A DNA stretch of 64,000 bases from Bacteroidota bacterium (GCA_018267915.1 JAFDXN010000054.1:62001-126000); one strand, 5' to 3'. Counted from the first letter of the stretch, positions 8,703 through 17,386 are shown. Program-made: numbers and translations. The notes: generated by a model from the letters alone, not told the origin.

Positions 8703-9458
8703 ATGAAAGGGTCCAAACCTTTACCGCTCATTGTAGGTCGCAAACCGCTTCTCGAAGCTCTGGAGCAGGGCATTGTTGTCGAAAAGATATTTATGCTCCG
8801 TTCTGCCACCGGCGATGAGATCAGTACGATCAAAAGGATAGCGCGCGATCGCAATGTGCCCATCAGCCAGGTGCCGGTAGAAAAGTTGGACGGCATGACA
8901 CGTGCCCAGCACCAGGGCGTTGTCGCGTGGACGAGCCTGCTCAACTACATCGACCTGCAAACAGCAATTAGCTACGTAGTCGATGAGGGTCAGGTGCCGC
9001 TGTTCGTATTGCTCGATGGTGTTACCGATGTGCGTAACGTAGGGGCCATAGCCCGTTCTGCTTTGTGTTGTGGCGCACAGGGTATCATACTCCCAACGTC
9101 ACAGTCCGCTTCTTTAACGGAGGAAGCAGTGAAAACCTCTGCAGGTGCCTTACACAAGATCATGCTTTGCCGAGTGCCTTCTGTTCCGCAGGCCATCGAT
9201 ATACTTCGCCTCAATGGCATACAAGTATTAGGTACACAAATGAAAGGCAGTGTTCCCATTTACGAATCCAATTTTACCATTCCGACATGTATCGTCATGG
9301 GTGCAGAAGACACCGGCATCAGTAAGGATGTCCTTAAACGTGCCGATCAGCTGATTCGCATACCAATGGCCCGCTCCTTCGATTCGCTTAATGTTTCTGT
9401 TGCCACCGGGATGATCCTGTACGAGGCAGTGCGCCAGCGGATGCTCGACGCAAAATAA
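8703..9458 (+). CDS. rlmB: RlmB-type 23S rRNA (guanosine-2'-O)-methyltransferase
   Basis: This is a SPOUT (TrmH-family) ribose 2'-O-methyltransferase. The N-terminal substrate-binding domain starts PLIVGRKPLLEALEQG. The knotted C-terminal domain holds motif 1 (LDGVTDVRNVGAIARSA), motif 2 (IVMGAEDTGIS) and motif 3 (IPMARSFDSLNVSVATG). The length of 251 aa fits RlmB, which modifies G2251 in E. coli; another TrmH-family target cannot be excluded. The gene lies between the yebC terminator and the cobalamin riboswitch, so it probably stands alone. Confidence 0.88.
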   Translation: MKGSKPLPLIVGRKPLLEALEQGIVVEKIFMLRSATGDEISTIKRIARDRNVPISQVPVEKLDGMTRAQHQGVVAWTSLLNYIDLQTAISYVVDEGQVPLFVLLDGVTDVRNVGAIARSALCCGAQGIILPTSQSASLTEEAVKTSAGALHKIMLCRVPSVPQAIDILRLNGIQVLGTQMKGSVPIYESNFTIPTCIVMGAEDTGISKDVLKRADQLIRIPMARSFDSLNVSVATGMILYEAVRQRMLDAK

Positions 9459-9499
9459 TTTTTTTGCTTTTTAGATTTCAACAGGGTACATTTGCCAAA

Positions 9500-9668
9500 G
9501 CAATGGTTTCCTGCTTACCCAGGAATGAAAAGGGAACCGGGTGCGAATCCCGGACATTACCCGATGCTGTGTGCTTCATAAAAAGCCTTTTGTTTCCAGC
9601 AATTGCCACTGTCTTAACACGATGGGAAGGCTGCAAAAGGTGAAGCGAGTCAGAAGACCTGCCTTTGC
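9500..9668 (+). ncRNA. Cobalamin riboswitch
   Basis: This leader has the hallmarks of an adenosylcobalamin or cobalamin aptamer: AAAAGGGAAccGGGTGCGAATCC-type P2/P3 sequence near 9528-9550, the B12-box-like TTGCCACTGTC at 9602-9612, GGGAAGG at 9624-9630, and the J6/3 core GAGTCAGAAGACCTGCC at 9647-9663. It stands in front of a four-gene corrinoid-uptake operon. Family knowledge predicts that bound cobalamin lowers expression of the operon. The 145 bases between the aptamer and the first gene would hold the expression platform; no clear terminator stem was seen there, so translational control is the likelier mode. Confidence 0.9.
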
Positions 9669-9812
9669 GATTTTATTACTTATTGCTGCTTTCGGGAAAA
9701 AAAGCACAGTTAAGACAAAAGCTCCGGCTCGTTTCGTCAAAGGCTTTTCTCATTATCTGTAATTATTTATCCTTGGCTGCATTTGAAAATTGTTTCTAAA
9801 AACCAATTTTAT

Positions 9813-10817
9813 ATGCGCAAACTGCTACTTTCTTTTTTGGCCGTCACCATGGCTTTGGCTGCTTCAGCACAGTATTACATCGCGTCTTTCGATACGCTGC
9901 ATCTCTCGCAGCCTGACACTTTCTACCTTAACTACACAATGCCGATGCAGGATGTAGGCTTCAACGACGGTGGAGCACATTTTCCATGTATTTATGACAC
10001 TGCTTTTGGCGGCAGTTGGGATCATGGTTTTGCATACTCGAACATGACCGATAGCGTTACAAGCGGTTACTTCAATCAGTATTCCGCAAAGACAGCTGTT
10101 GGCTATAATAGTTCTCCTAACTATGCAGTAGCGTGGTGCTCACAATATGCATCTGCTCCTACACGCATTATTTTTCCCATTTCCCCCGATACCGTTCTCG
10201 GCTTTTACATAACCAACTCCACTTTTGCTTACAACAGCATGCGCGATGGCGATGCCTTTGCTAAAAAGTTCGGGGGTATTTCTGGTAATGACCCTGACTG
10301 GTTCATGCTCACCGTTAAAGGTTACCACAATGGCAGCTTCGTTGCTGATAGCGTCAACTTTTACCTGGCCGACTTCCGCAGTGCAAACAACGCCAACGAC
10401 TCTATCATAAAGACATGGCATTGGCTGTCACTTTCTTCATTGGGCCAGGTTGATAGCCTCGAATTTAGGCTGAACTCCTCTGATACCGTTGGTGGCAATG
10501 GAATGAACACCCCGGCCTATTTCTGCATGGACAACCTGATAACGAAAATAAACCCTATTCATGTGAACGAAGTGAATAAGATGTCCTTCGCAGCAAAAAT
10601 GTATCCAAACCCGGCAACAGACATCCTGTATATTGACCAGGCTGATCAAAACATCACAACCATTAGTGTGCTCGATGCATCCGGCAAACAGGTTTACACT
10701 CAGACTGTGACTACCAAACTACTGCAGATCAATACTGCCTCATTGAATGCCGGTATATATTTTGTTCAGATGCAAGCTGGGGACAAGACCGCTACAGCGC
10801 GGTTTATAAAACAGTAA
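9813..10817 (+). CDS. DUF4465-like surface protein with T9SS type A sorting domain (cobalamin operon)
   Basis: This is a secreted protein of 334 aa. The signal peptide MRKLLLSFLAVTMALAASAQ is followed by a jelly-roll-like domain resembling DUF4465 (FNDGGAHFP, WDHGFAYSNMTD, WCSQYASAP, GDAFAKKFGG, TWHWLSLSSLG), and a T9SS type A C-terminal domain from about residue 255 (MYPNPATDILYID, LNAGIYFVQMQ). DUF4465 proteins occur in Bacteroidota cobalamin loci, and surface cobalamin-binding proteins such as BtuH have been described there. A corrinoid-binding role is inferred from that and from the riboswitch. The start at 9813 gives a clean signal peptide; the in-frame TTG at 9783 is less likely. The next gene begins one base after its stop. 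Confidence 0.82.
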   Translation: MRKLLLSFLAVTMALAASAQYYIASFDTLHLSQPDTFYLNYTMPMQDVGFNDGGAHFPCIYDTAFGGSWDHGFAYSNMTDSVTSGYFNQYSAKTAVGYNSSPNYAVAWCSQYASAPTRIIFPISPDTVLGFYITNSTFAYNSMRDGDAFAKKFGGISGNDPDWFMLTVKGYHNGSFVADSVNFYLADFRSANNANDSIIKTWHWLSLSSLGQVDSLEFRLNSSDTVGGNGMNTPAYFCMDNLITKINPIHVNEVNKMSFAAKMYPNPATDILYIDQADQNITTISVLDASGKQVYTQTVTTKLLQINTASLNAGIYFVQMQAGDKTATARFIKQ

Positions 10818-10818
10818 C

Positions 10819-11817
10819 ATGAAGCGTTTCGCATTTTTCATAATTAATTTCTTTTTGCTGGCTGCCGTTCATGCACAGTTTGCACCACAGGCGGGTGTGA
10901 GTGGCAGCACAGCGATCAAAGGTGATAGCAGCATATTCGTTGCTTGGGCCACAGGCTGCCAGGTGCAGCGGGGCTACCGCGATATAGCGCTGCCGGATTC
11001 AGGTTATGCCACCGGTGGTAGTGATGTGGATGGCACTGGCCCGATGGATCACAACCTCGTAAGCCTCGGCGACAGTGGTGTGGCAACACTCACTTTTGCG
11101 TCACCTGTATACAATGGCCCTGGCCCTGATTTCGCAGTATTCGAAAATGGTTTTGCTAATCCCGCCAACCCCGAAGAGGCTTTTCTTGAGTTTGCCTTTG
11201 TCGAGGTAAGCTCGAACGGAAATGATTTCTACCGCTTTCCTGCAGCCTGCTATATCCCCGATACGCAACAGATACCCCTAGCGGGAGTATATAGCAATGC
11301 CCGTATGGTGAACAACCTGGCTGGTAAATACGTTAGCGGCTACGGCACTCCTTTTGATCTTGACGAGCTAACGGGCATTGCAGGATTGAATGTAAACCAC
11401 ATTACCCACATTCGCCTTGTTGACGTGGTCGGCTCTGTTGGCGCCCATGGTTCTGTTGATACCGGTGGCAGGAAGATAAATGATCCCTATCCAACAAATA
11501 TCCCCACCAGTGGTTTTGACCTCGATGCTGTGGGAATTATTCACCAGGCCGCTGCGTCTCTAGTTGAACCACTCAGCAATAAGCCGGCCCTTATAATATA
11601 CCCCAACCCGCTTACTGAAAACAACTTGAATATCACCATTGCCGATGACCGTCGTATAACTTATGAACTACGCAACACCACAAGCGCCACTTTGTCACGG
11701 GGCAGCTTTTCGCACCACTTGCGCCTGTCTTTCGACAACCTGCCCAAAGGCTTATATTATCTTACCTTGCACGACAACGAAGGAAATAAATGGGTAGAAA
11801 AAGTTACAAAGCTTTAG
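10819..11817 (+). CDS. T9SS-secreted surface protein of the cobalamin operon
   Basis: The 332-aa product has a signal peptide (MKRFAFFIINFFLLAAVHAQ), a beta-rich body with a GPGPDFAVFENGF segment, EFAFVEVSSNGNDFYRFP and a lectin-like ITHIRLVDVVGS stretch, and a T9SS type A sorting domain at the end (IIYPNPLTE, LPKGLYYLTLHDNEG). It appears related to cell-surface proteins that recur in Bacteroidota cobalamin uptake loci. It follows the DUF4465 gene by one base and overlaps the BtuG-like gene by 28 bases, so it is firmly in the operon. A role in catching or handing over corrinoids is inferred from context only. Confidence 0.8.
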   Translation: MKRFAFFIINFFLLAAVHAQFAPQAGVSGSTAIKGDSSIFVAWATGCQVQRGYRDIALPDSGYATGGSDVDGTGPMDHNLVSLGDSGVATLTFASPVYNGPGPDFAVFENGFANPANPEEAFLEFAFVEVSSNGNDFYRFPAACYIPDTQQIPLAGVYSNARMVNNLAGKYVSGYGTPFDLDELTGIAGLNVNHITHIRLVDVVGSVGAHGSVDTGGRKINDPYPTNIPTSGFDLDAVGIIHQAAASLVEPLSNKPALIIYPNPLTENNLNITIADDRRITYELRNTTSATLSRGSFSHHLRLSFDNLPKGLYYLTLHDNEGNKWVEKVTKL

Positions 11818-12869
11818 CGGTCTCGCTTGCGTTCTTGCTGCTATTATCGGCATGTAAAAAGGACAAGCCCGATAGCCCCATTGTTCCACCGGCCAACACA
11901 GCAGGCACTAATGTTTACGTTGTGTGCGAGGGCAGCCTTGGCAACGGTAATGCAGAACTGTCCCTCTACAAGCCCCCTGTCGATAGCTCCTATGAGGATG
12001 TCTACAAAGCTGCTAACAGCCAGCCGCTCGGCGATGTTTTCCAAAGCATGACCCGCATCGGTGACAAGCTTTTCCTTTGCATCAATAACTCCGATAAGAT
12101 AGTAGTCATCAACCGCAGCAACTGGACACTTGCCGGTACTATTAACGTCACCAAGCCACGCTACATACTGCCCGTCAGCGATACCAAGGCTTACGTATCT
12201 TCTCTTTTCAGCAACAAAGTTTTTATTGTCGATCTGCAGTCGCTCCAGGTCACAGGGCAGATAACCATGCCCGGCATCAACCCCGAGCAGATGTTGCTTT
12301 ACAACAACAAAGCTTTCATCCCCACTTGGGATAGTACGGTCAATAAGCTCTTTGTAGTTGACTGCAATACCGATCAACTGACACAAACGATCCAGCTGCC
12401 GGGCTATGCGCCTAAGGAAATGGTGCTCGATAAGAACAACAAGATCTGGCTGCTCTCCGGCAATTTGCAGGCGAATAAACCCGCTTATTTCACACAGATC
12501 GACCCGGCGACCTGCCAGGTGATCAACACATACCCGTTCCCCGTTACCGCAGATCCTCTACGCCCCACGCTCAACGCCGCGAAAGATTCTATCTACTACA
12601 TAGAGATCAACTACGCAGGCGGCACGGATAACAACGGTGTCTATCGCATGCCCATAACAGCCTCCTCTGTGCCTTCAGTGCCCTTTAAGCAGGCACAGCA
12701 GTATCAATATTATTACGCAGTTGGCATTGACCCTAACTCGGGCAATATCTACATCAGCGATCCAAAAGGCTTTACTCAAAAAGGCACAGTGTATATTTAC
12801 CGTCCCGACGGCAGCACGGTGTCGCAGTTTAATACCGGGGTGGGGCCGGGTCACTTTTATTTCGACTAG
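11790..12869 (+). CDS. BtuG-like beta-propeller surface lipoprotein (DUF5074-like)
   Basis: The 359-aa product is a lipoprotein. The signal peptide ends in LSAC, with Cys22 as the lipidated residue and a KKDKPDSP tail after it. The mature part consists of YncE-like propeller repeats (KIVVINRSNWTLAGTI, KVFIVDLQSLQVTGQI, KLFVVDCNTDQLTQTI, YFTQIDPATCQVINTYPF). In Bacteroides, BtuG is a seven-bladed surface propeller that binds cobalamin very tightly and caps BtuB. This gene has the same architecture, lies directly before a TonB receptor and follows a cobalamin riboswitch. The start overlaps the upstream gene by 28 bases. Confidence 0.87.
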   Translation: MGRKSYKALAVSLAFLLLLSACKKDKPDSPIVPPANTAGTNVYVVCEGSLGNGNAELSLYKPPVDSSYEDVYKAANSQPLGDVFQSMTRIGDKLFLCINNSDKIVVINRSNWTLAGTINVTKPRYILPVSDTKAYVSSLFSNKVFIVDLQSLQVTGQITMPGINPEQMLLYNNKAFIPTWDSTVNKLFVVDCNTDQLTQTIQLPGYAPKEMVLDKNNKIWLLSGNLQANKPAYFTQIDPATCQVINTYPFPVTADPLRPTLNAAKDSIYYIEINYAGGTDNNGVYRMPITASSVPSVPFKQAQQYQYYYAVGIDPNSGNIYISDPKGFTQKGTVYIYRPDGSTVSQFNTGVGPGHFYFD

Positions 12870-12870
12870 C

Positions 12871-14805
12871 ATGAATGGTAACAATAAATGGTTTATACGC
12901 ATAGTGCCGCTCCTCGCGGTGCTATTTGCTTTTATGCCCGCCCTTCATGCGCAACAGATGAATGACACGCTTAAAGAGATCAGGATAAAAGACACACGCA
13001 AGCAAAAAGTTTCCAACGACGCGCGTATCAATTTCTTTTCGCCCGGCCAGAAGATAACCGCTATTGATAGCATTACCCTGCAGCAGTACCAGGCGCAGCA
13101 ACTGTCCACCTTACTGTCGCAACAGGTGCCGGTTTTCGTCCGCTCCTATGGTTTTAATAACCTCGCCACGCTCAACTTCCGAGGCTCATCCGCAGCCCAG
13201 TCGCTGGTGCTGTGGAACGGCGTGCCGCTCATGTACGCTGCCCTCGGCATGACTGACGTTTCCCTCTTACCCGTCTCGCTGGTGAACCGTGTCAACATCG
13301 TCTATGGCGGTTCTTCAGCGCTCTGGGGCAGCGGCAATGTGGGCGCTGCGGTTATGCTTGAGAACGATGCACCTGTCTTCGATACTGTGCATAAAGTGCG
13401 GCTCTCCACCTTGCTCTCTGCCGCCAGTTATGCGCACTACAATGGCGATATCAAAGCCTCATTCAGCAGCCGGAAATGGTACCTCTCTGCCAATATTTTC
13501 GGGCAAATGGCAAAGAACAATTTCCCTTACACCGACCTCAAAGATTCCATCGAAAAGATGGACAATGCCCGCCTGCGCGGTGCGGGTGGGGTAGTGCAAC
13601 TGGCCCATAAATTCCAACCGGGCAATACCATCAGCCTCTCTGCATGGTACCAGCACTACTACCGCGAGATACCGCCTGCACTCTTCGAAACGGTATCCTT
13701 CAAGCAGCAGCACGATGCTTCGCTGCGGCTGCTGCTCAACTGGGACAGGCAACGATTGCATAACGACTTCTATGCCAAATCCGCCTTCATCCGCGACGAG
13801 ATACGCTATGCCGATAGCGCCATTGGTCAGCGCTCTTATAACATTACCTACCAGCTCTACGAGGAGCTGGGCTGGCGGGAGCAACTCAACGAGCACCACC
13901 GGTTCACCGTCTTCGTGCCCATCACCTTCGCCTGGCTGCAACAGGCGCTCACGACCTTCCGTGCCGACCAGACGCGAGCTGCCGTCGTGATCGCTTATGC
14001 ACTCAGCGCCATGCACGACCGCCTGCATGTTGCTGCCAATGTGCGTGGTGAGCATATCAACAGCCTCAGCATTCTCCTGCCCGGCGCCGACGCATCTTTT
14101 GCTTTGCGGCCCTGGCTCAGCCTGCGGGCCAATGTGCAGCGCTCTTACCGCGCTCCAACACTTGGTGAGCTTTACAGCATCCCCGGTGGCAACACCGCCC
14201 TCAAGCCCGAGCAGGGCTGGAGCGAGGACGCAGGCTACACGCTCAAACTGCACATCGGTGACAGGGCCTTTTTCACCCACGACCTTTCTTACTTCAACCG
14301 CGACATCCGCGACTGGATCATCTGGTTCGGTGGGGCAGTGTGGACGCCACACAATATCGCCTCCGTGCATAGCCGCGGCCTGGAGACCGAGAACAAACTG
14401 CTTATCGATCTCGGCAACTGGCGCCTGCACTTTGGCCTCAACACCTCTTATGTGCTGGCTACCACCCTTGCCAGCTACATACCCGGCGATGGCAGCATCG
14501 GCAGGCAGATACCCTATACGCCGCGCTACAATGGCCAGTTCAATATCGGCTTTGCTTACAGGGCTTTTTACTTCAACTACAACCACACTTACACCGGCTA
14601 CCGCTTCTACAACAGCGACGAGACAGGTGCCATAGCCCCCTATAACACGGCCAATATCCAGGCTTCTTACACCACGCATGTCGGCATCCCCCTGAAGGTT
14701 TTTGCGCAGGCCAATAACCTCTGGTCGCAGCACTACGAGGTGGTTACGCAGCGCCCTATGCCGCTGGTCAATTGGCTCTTCGGCATTAAGGCAGATATAC
14801 TATAA
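12871..14805 (+). CDS. btuB: BtuB-like TonB-dependent outer-membrane receptor
   Basis: This 644-aa TonB-dependent receptor probably imports corrinoids. The signal peptide (IVPLLAVLFAFMPALHAQ) is followed by a candidate TonB box (LKEIRIKD), a plug domain (LSTLLSQQVPVFVRSYG, TLNFRGSSAAQSLVLWNGVPL, VNIVYGGSSALWGSGNVGAAV) and a beta-barrel ending in a C-terminal hydrophobic residue. There is no N-terminal carboxypeptidase-regulatory extension, as is typical of BtuB rather than SusC. It starts one base after the BtuG-like stop. Substrate is inferred from the riboswitch and neighbours. A longer frame begins at 12721 but would have no signal peptide at its start. Confidence 0.9.
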   Translation: MNGNNKWFIRIVPLLAVLFAFMPALHAQQMNDTLKEIRIKDTRKQKVSNDARINFFSPGQKITAIDSITLQQYQAQQLSTLLSQQVPVFVRSYGFNNLATLNFRGSSAAQSLVLWNGVPLMYAALGMTDVSLLPVSLVNRVNIVYGGSSALWGSGNVGAAVMLENDAPVFDTVHKVRLSTLLSAASYAHYNGDIKASFSSRKWYLSANIFGQMAKNNFPYTDLKDSIEKMDNARLRGAGGVVQLAHKFQPGNTISLSAWYQHYYREIPPALFETVSFKQQHDASLRLLLNWDRQRLHNDFYAKSAFIRDEIRYADSAIGQRSYNITYQLYEELGWREQLNEHHRFTVFVPITFAWLQQALTTFRADQTRAAVVIAYALSAMHDRLHVAANVRGEHINSLSILLPGADASFALRPWLSLRANVQRSYRAPTLGELYSIPGGNTALKPEQGWSEDAGYTLKLHIGDRAFFTHDLSYFNRDIRDWIIWFGGAVWTPHNIASVHSRGLETENKLLIDLGNWRLHFGLNTSYVLATTLASYIPGDGSIGRQIPYTPRYNGQFNIGFAYRAFYFNYNHTYTGYRFYNSDETGAIAPYNTANIQASYTTHVGIPLKVFAQANNLWSQHYEVVTQRPMPLVNWLFGIKADIL

Positions 14806-14923
14806 GTGCCGGACATCCCACCATTACAATTCACTTTTTTATCATGGATGAACTTTGGCCGGTTTTGCCAGTCTTATCATCTCTATATCATAGGTAGCTA
14901 TACTATAGCTTTCGTTTTTGACT

Positions 14924-14948
14924 GGCCCGTTCCCGGGCCGGTATTTTT
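14924..14948 (+). terminator. Intrinsic terminator after the cobalamin operon
   Basis: GGCCCG/CGGGCC (14924-14929 and 14934-14939) form a GC-rich stem followed by a T-run at 14943-14949. The remaining bases between 14806 and 14993 hold nothing else that was recognised. Confidence 0.7.
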
Positions 14949-14993
14949 TTGGGGCAGGCACGGTTCTTTTTGGCTTCCTTCCTAAACAGCTAT

Positions 14994-15203
14994 ATGCGCG
15001 TATTAGGTATTATTCTCATCATTGTGGGCATCCTGATGATTGTTTTCAGGGGTATTAACTTCCAGCAGGAGAAGCAGGTGGCGAAGCTGGGGCCGCTGGA
15101 GATCAATAAGAAAGAGAACAAGCACATTGGCTGGCCCACCTACGCCGGCGGCATCCTGATAGTGGGCGGAGTGATAGCCATTGCTGCCGGCCGCAAGAAA
15201 TAG
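14994..15203 (+). CDS. Small two-helix membrane protein
   Basis: The 69-aa product has two predicted membrane helices, VLGIILIIVGILMIVF near the start and AGGILIVGGVIAIAAG near the end, joined by a charged loop (QQEKQVAKLGPLEINKKENKH). It resembles small membrane proteins of unknown function, of the kind grouped as DUF3185-like. The start at 14994 is preferred over one at 14949 because the helix begins immediately. The gene lies in the tail of the terminator region and ends four bases from the convergent methyltransferase gene. Confidence 0.65.
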   Translation: MRVLGIILIIVGILMIVFRGINFQQEKQVAKLGPLEINKKENKHIGWPTYAGGILIVGGVIAIAAGRKK

Positions 15204-15207
15204 CGAC

Positions 15208-15831
15208 CTATGCGGCTACCTTAAAACTGCAAAACACGAAGTTCTGCACTGTGTTAAAAGGCGTTACATGGTCTACACTGATGCAGCGCACTTTGCTGAA
15301 GTGTTCCTGCAATCTTTCTGTCAGGCTCTGCTCCGAATATTGATGTACCTCGATACCGCTGCATTTTTTAGGTCCTTGCTCCGAGAATGTGCCTACTACA
15401 AGTGCGCCACCTTTCTTCAGACCCTTGTGTATCACGTCGATGTAGTTTGCTATATCCGCCTCGTTGGTGAGGAAGTGAAAAACCGCGCGGTCGTGCCAGA
15501 AGTCGTATTGCTCCGCGGGTACGAACTTCGATGCATTGGCAACGATCCATTTTACCTGACCGGCCTTTTCGCCCAGTCTTTGTTTGGCGCGCTCTATGGC
15601 ATGGGCCGAGATATCCAGCACCGTTATGGCAGTATAGCCTTGCGACAGCAGGTGATCTACGAAGAGGCTGTCGCCACCACCCACATCGATGATCTTAGCA
15701 TCCTTTGCGATGCGAAATTCCCGCAGGAAATCGAGGGAGGTTTGCGGCACTTCCTGGTACCAGCTGAACTCATTCAGCGGTTTGGTGCTATATATGTTTT
15801 CCCAATGTGCTTTGGCGTCGAACATGATCAT
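15208..15831 (-). CDS. Class I SAM-dependent methyltransferase
   Basis: The 207-aa product has a Rossmann methyltransferase fold: motif I IIDVGGGDSLFVDHLL, motif II TVLDISAHAIERAKQRLG, and a WHDRAVFHFL segment like that in small-molecule (thiopurine or tellurite type) methyltransferases. The substrate is unknown. A palindrome resembling a Crp/Fnr-family site lies 40 bases upstream of its start. It is convergent with the small membrane protein gene. Confidence 0.82.
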   Translation of the reverse strand: MIMFDAKAHWENIYSTKPLNEFSWYQEVPQTSLDFLREFRIAKDAKIIDVGGGDSLFVDHLLSQGYTAITVLDISAHAIERAKQRLGEKAGQVKWIVANASKFVPAEQYDFWHDRAVFHFLTNEADIANYIDVIHKGLKKGGALVVGTFSEQGPKKCSGIEVHQYSEQSLTERLQEHFSKVRCISVDHVTPFNTVQNFVFCSFKVAA

Positions 15832-15870
15832 TATTTGTGATGCAATTTAATAAGTTTTGAGGCCGGGGCT

Positions 15871-15886
15871 TGTGACATTTGTCACT
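15871..15886. promoter_or_regulatory. Crp/Fnr-like palindrome upstream of the methyltransferase gene
   Basis: TGTGACATTTGTCACT contains a perfect GTGACA/TGTCAC inverted repeat with two central bases and fits the TGTGA-N6-TCACA pattern at nine of ten positions. It lies 40-55 bases upstream of the 15831 start on the minus strand. Binding is inferred from the pattern only. Confidence 0.45.
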
Positions 15887-15974
15887 TGTATGATCCCAGG
15901 GGCAGAATGTTCGCGTGAGATATTAACTACAATATGCGGTAAAAGAGCGTCGTTACCATGCCCAAAAAAACAGC

Positions 15975-16346
15975 TTATGCTTTCTTTGATTTAAAATGGC
16001 TAGCAATATCTGACAATACCTCCTCCAGGTTGCTAAACACCAGTTTATTTTCAAAACGCAATACTGTGTATTCAAGCGATGTCAGCCATTCGTCTCTTTC
16101 TGAATCATATTGCTGGCCTCCGGTAGTAAAATGGCCATGTCCGTCCAGTTCGATGATGAGCCGCTCTTCCTTACAATAGAAATCAGCGATGTAATTGCCA
16201 ATGCTGTGCTGACGGATAAATTTTCTGCCTTCCAACTGGCTGCCCTTAAGTACATTCCACAATGTCGCCTCGGCAGGAGTAAGCTGCTTTCTTAGCGCTG
16301 TTCGGTTCTCCTTAAGGTGCTTGAGCGTATGGATAGGCTTTCCCAT
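15975..16346 (-). CDS. DUF559 endonuclease-like protein
   Basis: The 123-aa product matches the DUF559 family, whose fold is related to the very-short-patch repair (Vsr) endonuclease. Conserved stretches are RKQLTPAEATLWNVL, GRKFIRQHSIGNYIADFYC and RLIIELDGHGHF, with the Asp and Glu-x-Asp of the presumed active site. The start at 16346 (MGKPIHT) is preferred to 16376, which adds only hydrophobic residues. The gene is isolated, and its 5' side runs straight into an array of structured repeats beginning 39 bases upstream. DUF559 function is not established; a role in processing or moving those repeats is speculation from proximity. Confidence 0.85.
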   Translation of the reverse strand: MGKPIHTLKHLKENRTALRKQLTPAEATLWNVLKGSQLEGRKFIRQHSIGNYIADFYCKEERLIIELDGHGHFTTGGQQYDSERDEWLTSLEYTVLRFENKLVFSNLEEVLSDIASHFKSKKA

Positions 16347-16384
16347 GCGACCAAAAAATAATAAAATCAATAACAAACAACAAA

Positions 16385-16907
16385 CTCCCCTCTTTTTTCA
16401 AAGGGGGGTGGCCATTCAAAAAGACGTGTTTCCATTAAAAAGAATAGCCGGGGTGATAAACCACACAACACAAACAAAAAAGCTCCCCTCTTTATTCAAA
16501 GAGGGGTGGCTATTCAAAAAGACGTGTTTCCATTTAAAAAGAATAGCCGCGGTGATAAACCACATAACACAAACCAAAAAAACTCCCCTCTTTATTCAAA
16601 GAGGGGTGGCTATTCAAAAAGACGTGTTTCCATTAAAAAGAATAGCCGGGGTGATAAACCACATAACACAAACAAAAAAACTCCCCTCTTGAATCCAAGA
16701 GGGGTGGATTGCTTCAGACAAATATGCGTTTCCATTGAAATGAAGCAAGACGGGGTGATAAATCGAAACAGATGCATTTCCAACAAAAAGAATTCCTAGG
16801 GTGATAAATAATTAAAAAATCAATGGCCGCTGTAATTTTGTTTGTCTTATCACCCCGTCTCCCGCTGAAAAAGCGGGATCCACCCCTCTTTGCAAAAAGA
16901 GGGGAGT
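16385..16907. repeat. Structured-repeat array A (four direct units, one inverted unit)
   Basis: Direct units begin with CTCCCCTCTT at 16385, 16483, 16583 and 16681, a period of 98-100 bases. A 3' half-unit ends near 16809, and one inverted unit lies at 16848-16907. Each full unit has hairpin 1 (CCCCTCTTT/AAAGAGGGG), a TGG link, hairpin 2 whose arms differ between units but still pair, a loop that in the direct units contains GCGTTTCC or ACGTGTTTCC, and a 3' GGGGTGATAAA. Related units recur at 22220-22540. This fills the stretch 16347-17048, which otherwise contains no gene. Open frames read through the array are products of the periodicity. Confidence 0.92.
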
Positions 16908-17048
16908 TCTCTTGGCCGTAATAAAAAAGCGGAACAGCCATCACAAATTGATCTACAATCAAATGCTGAACTGCTCCGCCACTACAAAGATATTAATTTC
17001 CTCTCGCGTCTTTGCGAGGTACGAAGCAACCTCACGTAATTTGTCAGA

Positions 17049-17384
17049 CTATACTTGTATTATAAAATCACCGTTGTCATCCCAGGCCATTTCAGGATGA
17101 AAAAGTACCAGCGCAGTTTCTTCCGCAACAGTCGGAGAGATTAAATGCCTTCTTTGTACGAAACAGTTGTTGGCATTGAACAAATGAATTGCCTCTTCCA
17201 CTGTATCTCGGCTTAATGCCTCATCTTTGCCCCCGCTTTTGCGTGCTAGAACAATGCGATCCTCTTGCACAGATTGAACCGAATATCTTCTTTTATGGAC
17301 GAGGGATTGCCATTCAAGGTTGACAGCGAGGGCTTTGATCGCACCTGCCTTTACTTTTTCCCACGCGGTGTCTACGTCTATCAT
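17049..17384 (-). CDS. Hypothetical protein, last gene of the restriction operon
   Basis: This 111-aa soluble protein is not recognised. It has an alpha/beta-looking sequence with MIDVDTAWEKVKAGAIKALAVN at the start (split by me only for description) and a hydrophobic C-terminus (ETALVLFHPEMAWDDNG). It starts two bases after the preceding PD-(D/E)xK gene ends, so it belongs to the same operon. Its position suggests an accessory or immunity-type part of the restriction system, but nothing in the sequence proves that. Confidence 0.65.
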   Translation of the reverse strand: MIDVDTAWEKVKAGAIKALAVNLEWQSLVHKRRYSVQSVQEDRIVLARKSGGKDEALSRDTVEEAIHLFNANNCFVQRRHLISPTVAEETALVLFHPEMAWDDNGDFIIQV

Positions 17385-17386
17385 AA

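Noticed and set aside
9669..9812. Intrinsic terminator in the riboswitch expression platform
   Set aside because: No GC-rich stem followed by a T-run could be found; control by masking of the translation start is as likely.
12721..12870. N-terminal extension of the TonB receptor from 12721
   Set aside because: It overlaps the BtuG-like gene and would place the signal peptide 50 residues inside the protein.
13459..14733. 424-aa minus-strand frame
   Set aside because: It is antisense to the TonB receptor, an artefact of the GC-rich codon use there.
15181..15840. 219-aa plus-strand frame
   Set aside because: It is antisense to the SAM methyltransferase, which has motif I and conserved neighbours.
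16321..16799. Open frames of 97-123 aa through repeat array A
   Set aside because: They arise because the repeat period keeps frames open; the deduced peptides are themselves repeats with no domain or start signal.
16385..16907. CRISPR array
   Set aside because: The period is about 98-100 bases, the whole unit is repeated rather than a short repeat with unique spacers, and no cas gene is present.
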